The notes under the pieces were generated by a model. It ran no database searches and was not told the DNA's origin. It worked only from the letters and a program-made list of their open reading frames with translations. Shown piece after piece: positions 1-7,198 of a stretch of DNA of 49,410 nt. A program made the translations under genes and the position numbers. Origin of the DNA: ZC4RG25 sp041687075 (GTDB taxonomy: Bacteria; Pseudomonadota; Alphaproteobacteria; Rhizobiales; Hyphomicrobiaceae). The stretch spans positions 1 through 49,410 of the forward strand of contig JAWLCO010000013.1 of the NCBI GenBank assembly GCA_041687075.1. The letters are read 5' to 3'. Every line of letters begins with the position of its first letter. Positions within the stretch are counted from its first letter, which is position 1.

Positions 1-1
1 G

Positions 2-523
2 CAGCCCTACGTGCGCGTGGCGCCGGACTGGCATGACGACCCGGTCTACATCGACGCCCTGGCGCGCTCGATGGAGGCGCACCTGGGTCAGATCGACTTC
101 AAGCCGGAGGCCGTCATTGCGACGTTCCACGGCATGCCGGAGAAGTACGTCCATAAGGGCGACCCCTATTACGACCAATGCCAGACGACCTCGCGTCTGC
201 TACGCGAAAAGCTCGGCTGGCCGGAGGAGGCATGGCACACCACCTTCCAGTCGCGCTTCGGCAATGACGTGTGGCTGCAGCCCTATACGGACGAGACCGT
301 GAAACGGCTCGCCCAGTCCGGCGTAAAGCGCCTGCTTGTCATCGCGCCCGGCTTCACGGCCGACTGCCTGGAGACCCTTGAGGAGCTCGAAGTCGAGAAT
401 CGCGAGATCTTCATGCACAACGGCGGCGAGCAGTTCGCCTACGTGCCGGCGCTCAACGAGAGCCCGGACGGCATGCGCATTATCGAGCACGTGGTGCGGC
501 GCGAGCTGATGGGTTGGGTGTGA
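2..523 (+). CDS. hemH: Ferrochelatase, C-terminal part (cut by window edge)
   Basis: Ferrochelatase inserts Fe2+ into protoporphyrin IX in the last step of heme synthesis. Only the C-terminal ~173 residues are present; the open frame runs off the left edge from base 2. The segment with the family's active-site His is visible (ATFHGMPEKYVHKGDPYY), as are the downstream QSRFGNDVWLQPYT block and the PGFTADCLETLEE block, which carries the conserved metal-site Glu. The gene ends 7 bp before the convergent hydroxylase gene. The heme genes hemE and hemJ occur 35 kb away in this window, so heme synthesis is split over several loci. Identification is confident; nothing can be said about the start. Confidence 0.95.
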   Translation, partial: QPYVRVAPDWHDDPVYIDALARSMEAHLGQIDFKPEAVIATFHGMPEKYVHKGDPYYDQCQTTSRLLREKLGWPEEAWHTTFQSRFGNDVWLQPYTDETVKRLAQSGVKRLLVIAPGFTADCLETLEELEVENREIFMHNGGEQFAYVPALNESPDGMRIIEHVVRRELMGWV

Positions 524-530
524 CGCCGGC

Positions 531-1760
531 CTAAACGAGCTCGCCACGGAGCAGCCGCGGCACCTCGCCGGAGAGACCGGCCGCCTCGGAGACGAACGCG
601 CGTTTCAACGCCGGGATGCGATCGACGAGCGCCAGCCCGGCCTCGCGGGCCGAGCGGACCAATGTGGCGTCGGTCGAGAACAATCGGTTCAGCGCATCGA
701 AAGTCGCAGCGGACAAGCCCGAATCGAACCGCCGCCACGTCTCATAGCGCTCCAGCACGCTGGTATCACCCGGCAGCAGACCGATCCGCACTGCGTCGGC
801 GACCGCCTCCGTCAGCGCGGCGACGTCCCGGAACGCCAGATTGAGGCCCTGGCCGGCAATGGGGTGGACGCCGTGGGCCGCATCCCCGACCAGCGCGAAA
901 CGTGGCGCCACATACCGGCGGGCAAGGTGCATCTCCAGCGGCCAGGATGCGCGCGGGCCTGAAAGCTTGAGGCTGCCGTATCGTCCGGCGAAGCGACGGT
1001 CGACCTCGGCCAGAAAGGCATCGTCATCATAGGCGAGGATGTCTCGCGCACGGGCCGCGTCCTCCGACCACGTGATGCACGACCGGTTTCCCCTGAGCGG
1101 CAGAATGGCGAACGGCCCACCGGGCAGGAAGTGCTGGATGGCTCGGCCCTTGTGCGGCAGCTCATGCTCGACCTGGGTGACGATGCCGATCTGATCGTAG
1201 CTCCAGCCGACACACTTGATTCCGGCTGCCTCACGCAAACGTGACCGCCGCCCGTCCGCAGCGACGAGAAGACCCGTTTCGATGCTCCGTCCGTCCGCGA
1301 GGTGGACGCCGATGAACGGGTCCCCATCCGTGAACCCCGTCGCCTCGGCCGGCCGGAGACGCTGAATCGCGGGCTCTGCCTCCACTGCCTTTTCCAGCGC
1401 CGCAGCGAGGGCCTGGTTGGGCAGAATACATGAGGCTGGTTCGCCGTTGTCGAGCGTGTTGTCGTAGGTGAGCAGAACCGGCCGTACGCCTGCCTCGAGC
1501 GGGCTGTCCGTCAGCAGGATTTCCAGGACATCCTGCGCCTCGTCCTGCACCATCGGCCAGACGCCGAGCGCCTCCAGCATGTGCCGCGGCCCGGCCGAAA
1601 TCGCAGACGCACGCACGTCGCGCTGACCGGTCGGCGCGCTCAGCCGGTCGATGACCGTGATCGAAACGTCCGGACCCAACGTCTTGGCAAGCGCTAATGC
1701 GAGGGTCAGGCCGGCGTAGCTGCCGCCGGATATGACGATGTCGGCTTTAAGAATTTCCAT
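531..1760 (-). CDS. UbiH/UbiF/COQ6-family FAD-dependent monooxygenase
   Basis: A 409-residue flavoprotein of the family that hydroxylates the ubiquinone ring. The N-terminal dinucleotide-binding turn is ISGGSYAG (residues 10-17), slightly degenerate from GxGxxG. A DG motif (AADGRRSRLR) follows near residue 170, and the FAD ribityl-binding GD motif (ALVGDAAHGVHPIAGQGLN) near residue 285. Length matches the family. It is convergent with hemH and followed upstream by the NYN gene on the same strand, 27 bp away. Which ring position it acts on (UbiH, UbiF, UbiL or UbiM-type) cannot be decided from motifs, so no symbol is given. No strong Shine-Dalgarno sequence is visible before the ATG. Confidence 0.88.
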   Translation of the reverse strand: MEILKADIVISGGSYAGLTLALALAKTLGPDVSITVIDRLSAPTGQRDVRASAISAGPRHMLEALGVWPMVQDEAQDVLEILLTDSPLEAGVRPVLLTYDNTLDNGEPASCILPNQALAAALEKAVEAEPAIQRLRPAEATGFTDGDPFIGVHLADGRSIETGLLVAADGRRSRLREAAGIKCVGWSYDQIGIVTQVEHELPHKGRAIQHFLPGGPFAILPLRGNRSCITWSEDAARARDILAYDDDAFLAEVDRRFAGRYGSLKLSGPRASWPLEMHLARRYVAPRFALVGDAAHGVHPIAGQGLNLAFRDVAALTEAVADAVRIGLLPGDTSVLERYETWRRFDSGLSAATFDALNRLFSTDATLVRSAREAGLALVDRIPALKRAFVSEAAGLSGEVPRLLRGELV

Positions 1761-1787
1761 ACTTGAAGGTGCCAGCAGAACGCGTCC

Positions 1788-2447
1788 TCATGACAGCACA
1801 AAATCGGAATGCATCTTGAGCTCCGGGCGGACTCCTCGGTGCCCCAGGGTTGCTAGCATCACCTTAACACCTTCCCGCCGCACGAACTTGAATGCAGGCA
1901 CGAAGTCACTGTCACCTGTGACGACCACTACCGCACTCACTAGCTCGCGTAAGGCCAAGCGAGCCATGTCCAACCCGATGCGGAGATCGACGCCCTTTTG
2001 CTGGATATCAAGATCAAAATCCGCGTCCGTGAGTTCTCGCGGCGCTCTCTTCAGATCATTGATGGTCCTCGGCTTCAGCTTCCAGCAGTCCCGAGAAAGC
2101 CTGGTTTCGCCCATCCGAAGCGCAAAGCTAGGCTTCATAACAAGCACGTCATAAAGACTTTGTGAATGCCTGTAGCGGCGCGTCGAAGCCAAGTTGTGCT
2201 TAGCCCTGGATATGGGCAGCTTTATTGATTCGTCCGATGGTGGCGCATCGTAGTAGTATATTCTCAATAGTTCGTAATTCTTCAAATGCGGGTAAACCTT
2301 GATCTCTTCACAGAGTTCAACAATGTCATCGGCCGTGGCGAAGTCTCTTTTTCTTTGAAAAATCTTCTTTGTCACGAATCCGCCGTCCAACATAATGGCG
2401 TAGCGTGAACGCAATCTGCGCCCCCAAACGAAATGGAGCCAGTCCAC
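1788..2447 (-). CDS. NYN/DUF88 (LabA-like) domain protein
   Basis: A 219-residue protein of the NYN/DUF88 group, a PIN-like fold usually tied to RNA cleavage. The three acidic motif regions are in order: YAIMLDGGF near the N-terminus, KGVDLRIGLDMARLAL in the middle, and VVVTGDSDFVPAF near the C-terminus. The start is uncertain: GTG at 2447, or a TTG at 2414 preceded by GGGGGCG. The later ATG at 2393 would cut off the first beta strand. The gene and its upstream region are visibly AT-richer than both neighbours, and a sigma70-type promoter sits upstream. That base composition and the lone position suggest horizontal acquisition. Molecular target unknown. Confidence 0.8.
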   Translation of the reverse strand: MDWLHFVWGRRLRSRYAIMLDGGFVTKKIFQRKRDFATADDIVELCEEIKVYPHLKNYELLRIYYYDAPPSDESIKLPISRAKHNLASTRRYRHSQSLYDVLVMKPSFALRMGETRLSRDCWKLKPRTINDLKRAPRELTDADFDLDIQQKGVDLRIGLDMARLALRELVSAVVVVTGDSDFVPAFKFVRREGVKVMLATLGHRGVRPELKMHSDFVLS

Positions 2448-2452
2448 CCCAA

Positions 2453-2469
2453 GCAGCGCTTCGCGCTGC
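2453..2469. repeat. Small perfect hairpin upstream of the NYN gene
   Basis: GCAGCGC and GCGCTGC form a 7-bp stem around TTC, lying 6 bp upstream of the GTG at 2447 and thus within the likely mRNA leader. No T-run follows on either strand, so it is not a convincing terminator. It could occlude ribosome access. Confidence 0.5.
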
Positions 2470-2539
2470 CTTTAGGATAGGCTGGCTCGCTGGTTTATCC
2501 CGTTGCTGAGAGCCTGACTCACCCTCAGGCGACAACTTT

Positions 2540-2568
2540 AACGTAGGTCCGCGAATCGGAAATGTCAA
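2540..2568 (-). promoter_or_regulatory. Candidate sigma70 promoter for the NYN gene
   Basis: Read on the minus strand there is a perfect -35 TTGACA (2563-2568), a 17-bp spacer and a -10-like TACGTT (2540-2545). The -35 is one arm of an inverted repeat, TGTCAA-N7-TTGACA (2563-2581), which could be an operator. Transcription would start about 85 bp before the GTG at 2447. Confidence 0.5.
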
Positions 2569-2592
2569 TATTCACTTGACAAACCTACTGAG

Positions 2593-2612
2593 ATCGAGTC
2601 CGCAGACTCGAT
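2593..2612. repeat. 8-bp perfect inverted repeat between NYN gene and tesB
   Basis: ATCGAGTC-CGCA-GACTCGAT is a perfect 8-bp stem with a 4-nt loop and contains two GANTC sites. It lies at the edge of the AT-rich block, 87 bp upstream of tesB. There is no T-run on the plus strand. It may be an operator or an insertion border; function unknown. Confidence 0.55.
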
Positions 2613-2698
2613 TCCCAAATGCATTATCAAACTGGGGCTCGATCGGCCAAGGTGCTCCGCAGTCTTGATATCACGCCACCGCCCAGCGCGAGGTTTCC

Positions 2699-3598
2699 AT
2701 GCCCTCCGAAAGAGTCAAGCCAGAGTCGGCACTTTCCGCGGTTCTGTCCATACTGGACCTGGAGCAGCTTGAACAGAACCTGTTCCGCGGCCAGAGCCCG
2801 CGGCAGGGCTGGCAGCGGGTGTATGGCGGACAGGTTCTGGGGCAGGCGCTCGTGGCCGCGGTCCGCACCGTAGCAGAGGCGCGTACGGCACACTCCATGC
2901 ATGGCTATTTCCTGCTTCCCGGTGACCCCTCACACCCCATCGTCTACGAGGTCGAGCGCATCCGCGACGGCTCGAGCTTCACAACGCGCCGCGTAAAGGC
3001 CATCCAGCACGGCCGCGCGATCTTCTCCATGAGCGTGTCGTTTCACAAGGAAGAAGCCGGCTTCGAGCATCACAGCCAGATGCCGGACGTGCCGCCTCCG
3101 GAGGATCTGCCGAACGAACAGGAGCTGCAGAGACTGCTTGTGACGCAGCTGCCCGAGAACATACGCTCATACTGGGAGCGCGAGCGGCCCATCGAGATGC
3201 GGCCCGCCGATATCACGCGCTACGTGAAGCGCGAGAAGGCGCCGCCCGTTCAGTATATCTGGATGCGGGCCAACGGCACCCTGCCGGATGACCCCAAGCT
3301 GCATCAATGCGTGCTGGCCTATGCCTCCGATTTCACGCTGCTCGACACGGCCCTGATCGCTCACGGCAAGCTGCTGTTCGACAAGGACATCCAGCTCGCG
3401 AGCCTGGACCACGCCCTGTGGCTGCACCGTCCGTTCCGCGCCGACGAGTGGCTGCTCTATGCGCAGGACAGCCCTTCGGCCCATGGCGCGCGCGGTTTCT
3501 GCCGGGGCAGCGTTTATACGCGCGATGGCGTTCTGGTGGCATCGGTGGCGCAGGAAGGGCTTGTCCGTCAGCGCGGCACCAGGTACGTGGTCAGTTAG
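2699..3598 (+). CDS. tesB: Acyl-CoA thioesterase II
   Basis: Hydrolyses acyl-CoA to free fatty acid and CoA in the cytosol. The 299-residue length is that of the TesB double-hotdog family. Visible blocks are FRGQSPRQGWQRVYGGQVLG near the N-terminus, HSMHGYFLLPGDPSHPIVYE (first hotdog), SDFTLLDTALIAHG (carrying the catalytic Asp of the family), and a C-terminal SLDHALWLHRPFRADEWLLY...EGLVR block. GAGG precedes the ATG by about 8 bp. It is transcribed alone and followed by a likely terminator. Identification is firm; the physiological substrate is not deducible. Confidence 0.93.
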   Translation: MPSERVKPESALSAVLSILDLEQLEQNLFRGQSPRQGWQRVYGGQVLGQALVAAVRTVAEARTAHSMHGYFLLPGDPSHPIVYEVERIRDGSSFTTRRVKAIQHGRAIFSMSVSFHKEEAGFEHHSQMPDVPPPEDLPNEQELQRLLVTQLPENIRSYWERERPIEMRPADITRYVKREKAPPVQYIWMRANGTLPDDPKLHQCVLAYASDFTLLDTALIAHGKLLFDKDIQLASLDHALWLHRPFRADEWLLYAQDSPSAHGARGFCRGSVYTRDGVLVASVAQEGLVRQRGTRYVVS

Positions 3599-3600
3599 CA

Positions 3601-3629
3601 GGCAAACCCGCTCATTTGCCGAATTTTTT
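3601..3629 (+). terminator. Candidate rho-independent terminator after tesB
   Basis: GGCAAA (3601-3606) and TTTGCC (3615-3620) form a short stem starting 2 bp after the tesB stop codon. GAA and a run of six T (3624-3629) follow. The stem is weak but the T-run is clear. Confidence 0.5.
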
Positions 3630-3719
3630 GGCAACGCTCCGGCTCCACCTCCCTGTTATCGCGCCGCAGGCTGCACAATCCATCAGCAGTTTCATGGACT
3701 TACCGACGCGTTAGGCAAC

Positions 3720-3735
3720 TGGCACGCGTCTTGAC
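3720..3735 (+). promoter_or_regulatory. Candidate sigma-54 promoter for glnK-amtB
   Basis: TGGCACG-N4-TTGAC, against the sigma-54 consensus TGGCACG-N4-TTGCW. The -24 element is perfect and the spacing correct. The -12 element differs at its GC (GA here). It lies 92 bp before the glnK ATG, as expected for NtrC/RpoN control of a glnK-amtB operon. An upstream TGCAC (3672-3676) is only an NtrC half-site. Confidence 0.6.
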
Positions 3736-3827
3736 TCTCTTCGGGATGAGCCACTGCCCCGCGGGCGGAGGCTCTCGAGGTCCGGAAACCCCGGGCTCCG
3801 GTGAAACCAACCGAGAGGGTCGCCGAA

Positions 3828-4166
3828 ATGAAGCTCGTCTCCGCCGTCATCAAGCCCTTCAAGCTGGAGGAGGTCCGCGCCGCGCTCACCGACCTCGGCT
3901 ACCAGGGCATGACCGTGACCGAGGTGAAGGGGTACGGCCGCCAGAAAGGCCATACCGAGATCTATCGTGGCGCCGAATACGCCGTGAACTTCCTGCCAAA
4001 GCTGAAGATCGAGGCCGTCATCCCCGACGGAGAGGTCGATCGCGCCGTCGAAGCCATCATGCGCGCCGCCAAAACCGGCCAGATCGGTGACGGCAAGATC
4101 TTCGTCTCGACCGTCGAGCACGCCGTCCGCATCCGGACCGGAGAAACCGACGACGACGCTCTCTAG
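3828..4166 (+). CDS. glnK: PII nitrogen-regulatory protein GlnK
   Basis: PII signal protein that senses 2-oxoglutarate and ATP/ADP and controls AmtB and nitrogen-regulatory enzymes. The start MKLVSAVIKPFK (ATG at 3828, preceded by GAGAGGG) gives exactly 112 residues, the canonical PII length. The T-loop is intact with Tyr51 (RGAEYAVNF), the known uridylylation site, and the C-terminal signature EHAVRIRTGE is present. An in-frame upstream ATG at 3801 would add nine residues foreign to the family. It is followed 67 bp later by amtB and preceded by a candidate sigma-54 promoter, the usual nitrogen-starvation operon. Confidence 0.95.
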   Translation: MKLVSAVIKPFKLEEVRAALTDLGYQGMTVTEVKGYGRQKGHTEIYRGAEYAVNFLPKLKIEAVIPDGEVDRAVEAIMRAAKTGQIGDGKIFVSTVEHAVRIRTGETDDDAL

Positions 4167-4233
4167 TGCCGCCGCTCTCCGTGTCACCCGCTCGCCAGCA
4201 CAAACTTCGTCCAACAAGAAGGAACTCCGTAAG

Positions 4234-5559
4234 ATGACGTTCAACAGACTTTTGCGCAGGGCTGGAAGCGTCGCGCTCGCGACGGCGCTCACGGCGTTGC
4301 CGGCGCTCGCACAGGATCCGGCAGCTACTGCACCCGAGCCGACACCAACGCTCGACAGCGGCGACACGGCCTGGATGCTGACCTCCACCGTCCTCGTTCT
4401 GATGATGACAATCCCTGGCCTTGCACTCTTCTACGGCGGGATGGTGCGGAAGAAGAACGTCCTTGCCACGGTGATGCAGAGCTTTGCGGCAGCCTGCCTG
4501 ATGAACGTGCTCTGGATGGTGATCGGCTACTCGATCGCCTTCGGCGACGGTGGCGCACTCAACGCGTATATGGGTGGGCTGGAGAAAATGTTCCTGGCCC
4601 ACCTTACCAAGGATGCGCTGTCGGGAACGATCCCCGAGTCCGTCTTCATGACCTTCCAGATGACGTTCGCCATCATCACGCCGGCGCTGATCTGTGGCGC
4701 CGTAGCGGATCGGATGAAGTTCTCCAGCCTGCTGGTGTTCCTGACGCTGTGGCTGATCCTCGTCTACGCCCCCGTCTGCCACTGGGTGTGGGGCGGCGGC
4801 TTTCTCGGATCTGACGGCGTGCTCGACTTCGCCGGTGGCACGGTGGTGCACATCAACTCAGGCGTCGCGGGTCTCGTCTGCGCGATCGTCCTCGGCCGGC
4901 GCGAAGGCTACGGCACGGAGAACATGGCGCCGCACAACCTGGTACTCACGGTGATCGGCGCGTCGCTGCTGTGGGTCGGCTGGTTCGGCTTCAATGCGGG
5001 CTCGGCCGCGGCGGCCAATGATTCAGCGGGCATGGCCATGGCCGTGACGCAGATCTGCACGGCTGCCGCCGCTCTGGCCTGGATGTTCGCGGAATGGATC
5101 ATTCATCGCAAGCCTAGCGTGCTTGGCATCGCGTCGGGCGCGATTGCCGGGCTCGTCGCGATCACGCCGGCCGCCGGGTTCGTCGCTCCCATGGGCGCGC
5201 TCTTCATCGGCATCGCCGCGGGCGTGATCTGCTTCATCGCCTCGACGATGGTCAAGCGGGCCCTCGGCTACGATGACAGCCTCGATGTGTTCGGCATCCA
5301 CGGCGTCGGCGGCATCGTGGGTGCTGTTCTGACCGGCGTCTTCGCGGTCGAGGCCATCGGCGGCACCCCTGGCCTTCTCGAAGGCAATGCCGCGCAGGTG
5401 CCGCTGCAGGTCTACGGCATCATCGCCACCATCGTCTGGTGTGCCGTCGCCACCTTCGTGATCCTGATGGTTGTGAAGGCCATCATGGGCCTGCGGGTGG
5501 ACAAGACGACGGAGATCGAGGGCCTCGACATCAACCTGCACGGCGAGGTCGTGCAGTAG
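4234..5559 (+). CDS. amtB: Ammonium transporter AmtB
   Basis: Trimeric inner-membrane ammonium channel, gated by GlnK docking. The ATG at 4234 follows AAGGA and gives 441 residues. Residues 1-28 form a cleavable signal peptide (LATALTALPALAQ), and about 11 membrane helices follow. Signature segments are PGLALFYGGMVRKKNV, VVHINSGVAGL (first pore His) and FGIHGVGGIVGAVLTG (second pore His), with WFGFNAGS between them. The open frame extends upstream into glnK out of register, but that part has no family similarity. Second gene of the glnK-amtB operon, closed by a strong terminator. Confidence 0.95.
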   Translation: MTFNRLLRRAGSVALATALTALPALAQDPAATAPEPTPTLDSGDTAWMLTSTVLVLMMTIPGLALFYGGMVRKKNVLATVMQSFAAACLMNVLWMVIGYSIAFGDGGALNAYMGGLEKMFLAHLTKDALSGTIPESVFMTFQMTFAIITPALICGAVADRMKFSSLLVFLTLWLILVYAPVCHWVWGGGFLGSDGVLDFAGGTVVHINSGVAGLVCAIVLGRREGYGTENMAPHNLVLTVIGASLLWVGWFGFNAGSAAAANDSAGMAMAVTQICTAAAALAWMFAEWIIHRKPSVLGIASGAIAGLVAITPAAGFVAPMGALFIGIAAGVICFIASTMVKRALGYDDSLDVFGIHGVGGIVGAVLTGVFAVEAIGGTPGLLEGNAAQVPLQVYGIIATIVWCAVATFVILMVVKAIMGLRVDKTTEIEGLDINLHGEVVQ

Positions 5560-5598
5560 CTGCCACGGGCCAATCTACTCCTCTCTCTAGACCAACTC

Positions 5599-5630
5599 GG
5601 CCCGGACTGCTCGCCCGGGCCCTTTTCTTT
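5599..5630 (+). terminator. Rho-independent terminator after amtB
   Basis: GGCCCGG (5599-5605) pairs with CCGGGCC (5615-5621), a 7-bp GC stem with a 9-nt loop, followed by CTTTTCTTT. The T-rich tail is on the plus strand only, so it ends the glnK-amtB transcript and abuts the stop of the convergent L,D-transpeptidase. Confidence 0.8.
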
Positions 5631-6250
5631 CAGCGTATGTGTCTCGATCTCGGCGGCGGTGTGCCGGGGCGGACCCAAGGTGCGATGCGCACGGTGGTGC
5701 CCGGCTGAAGCTTCTTCAGAAGCCGCAGAAGGTCTGTCCGCTTGAAGGCAATGCAGCCGGCCGTTGGCGGATACCCAGGTCTCGCGCAATGGATGAATAC
5801 GGCACTGCCGCCGCCCTGGACCCGCGGCCGCTCGTTGTGATCGAGCACGACGACCACGTCATAGAGATGATCTTCACGCCACATGCGCTCCGCACTGGCG
5901 GGGTAGGGATGCTTGACTTTCCGATTGTAGTTGCGATCGCCGACCGCATCGCACCAGCCGTCGTCCGGCTTGAGCGGTGTCATCGGCACCCGGGTTGCCG
6001 GCCGCAACAGGCGATCCGGACGGTAGAAGGCGCGGCGAACCTTGAAGGCGCCGACCGGCGTCGCCCCATCACCTTCGCGCTTGATGCTGCGCCGTCCCGA
6101 CCGTCCGAGGGCACACTGCAGCCGGAGTCCGCCGATGCTCGCCCAGCCGCGGGTCGACTGCATCGACCGCGCCGTGACACGAAGCTCGTCCGCCTGCTCG
6201 AGGCCGTTCCGCCTCGCCTCACAGGGGGTTCTCGTACTGACCCTAGACAC
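5630..6250 (-). CDS. L,D-transpeptidase (YkuD) family protein
   Basis: A 206-residue protein with a YkuD-type catalytic segment: VFIHCARPGYPPTAGCIAF near residues 157-175, giving the His...Cys pair. The usual SHGC/SRGC is replaced by TAGC. The upstream KREGDGATPVGAFKV resembles the substrate-loop region of the family. Such enzymes form 3-3 peptidoglycan cross-links or attach proteins to the wall. No clear signal peptide is visible from the 6250 start, and an internal ATG at 6163 is an alternative. It is divergent from the response regulator gene, 65 bp apart, so the two may share a promoter region. Confidence 0.8.
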   Translation of the reverse strand: MSRVSTRTPCEARRNGLEQADELRVTARSMQSTRGWASIGGLRLQCALGRSGRRSIKREGDGATPVGAFKVRRAFYRPDRLLRPATRVPMTPLKPDDGWCDAVGDRNYNRKVKHPYPASAERMWREDHLYDVVVVLDHNERPRVQGGGSAVFIHCARPGYPPTAGCIAFKRTDLLRLLKKLQPGTTVRIAPWVRPGTPPPRSRHIR

Positions 6251-6315
6251 TGTTTCGTCAGCCTCTCCAGTGATACATTGTTCACCAAACCATCAAGATC
6301 GGGGAGCAAGACCGA

Positions 6316-7002
6316 ATGAGTGCGCCACGCAAGATTCTCATCGTCGATGACGACGAGGACCTTCGTGAGTCCCTGCGGGATCAGCTCGCCCTCCACGATG
6401 AGTTCGAGGTCGAGACGGTGCCCACAGCGTCCTCCGGGATGGAGCTCGCGCGCAATGACCGCGTCGATCTGCTGATCCTCGATGTCGGTTTGCCCGACAT
6501 GGACGGCCGCGAGGCATGCAAGGTTCTGCGCAAGGCGGGATTCAAGGCGCCTATCATCATGCTGACCGGCAACGACTCGGATGCCGACACCATCCTGGGC
6601 CTCGATGCCGGCGCCAATGACTATATCACGAAGCCGTTCAAATTCGCCGTGCTGCTGGCGCGCATCCGGGCGCAGCTTCGCCAGCATGAGCAGAGCGAGG
6701 ATGCCGTCTTCAGCATCGGAAAGTACACTTTCAAGCCAGCCTCCAAGCTGCTCATCGACGAGAAGGGCTCGAAGATCCGCCTGACCGAGAAGGAAACCTC
6801 CATTCTCAAGTACCTGTACCGGGCCGGCGAGAAGGTCGTGACCCGGGACGTCCTTCTGCTGGAGGTCTGGGGCTACAATACCGGCGTGACGACACATACA
6901 CTCGAAACGCACATATATCGGCTGCGGCAAAAAATCGAGCGCGACCCCTCGAATGCCGAGCTTCTGGTCACCGAAACTGGTGGTTACAAGCTGATTCCGT
7001 AA
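6316..7002 (+). CDS. OmpR/PhoB-family response regulator (orphan)
   Basis: A 228-residue two-component regulator. The receiver domain (residues 5-120) has the acidic pocket DDDED, phospho-acceptor Asp56 (LLILDVGLPDMDG), Thr84 and Lys106 (ITKPF). The winged-helix DNA-binding domain fills the C-terminal half (RLTEKETSILKYLYRAG, THIYRLRQKIE, LLVTETGGYKLIP). GGGGAG precedes the ATG. No histidine kinase is adjacent. Orphan OmpR-type regulators such as CenR are known in this class and control envelope genes. The adjacent L,D-transpeptidase gene would fit, but equivalence to CenR is my inference. Confidence 0.9.
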   Translation: MSAPRKILIVDDDEDLRESLRDQLALHDEFEVETVPTASSGMELARNDRVDLLILDVGLPDMDGREACKVLRKAGFKAPIIMLTGNDSDADTILGLDAGANDYITKPFKFAVLLARIRAQLRQHEQSEDAVFSIGKYTFKPASKLLIDEKGSKIRLTEKETSILKYLYRAGEKVVTRDVLLLEVWGYNTGVTTHTLETHIYRLRQKIERDPSNAELLVTETGGYKLIP

Positions 7003-7198
7003 TCATCGCCGGAACATCTTGCTCCCGCGAAGAAAAGCGGCCTGCGAATCTGTCATGATACGCAGGTTGTCCAGAGGGTCATCCACACCGGCCTTTACCA
7101 GAGCGCGCGAATCGTCTGTTCTCTGCCTGCGCTAAATCGGCACCTGTTCCACGCTGATCACCATCCACGCCGACGCGCTGCACGGGGGAGAGCAGATC

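Noticed and set aside
2581..2620. tRNA 3'-end fragment (attachment site) suggested by GAGTCCGCAGACTCGATTCCC
   Set aside because: The stem-loop has a 4-nt loop, not the 7-nt T-loop, and no acceptor stem, CCA end or integrase gene is present.
7003..7198. CCTGCG...CGCAGG repeat after the response regulator as a terminator
   Set aside because: The arms are six bp with a 14-nt loop and no T-run on either strand.
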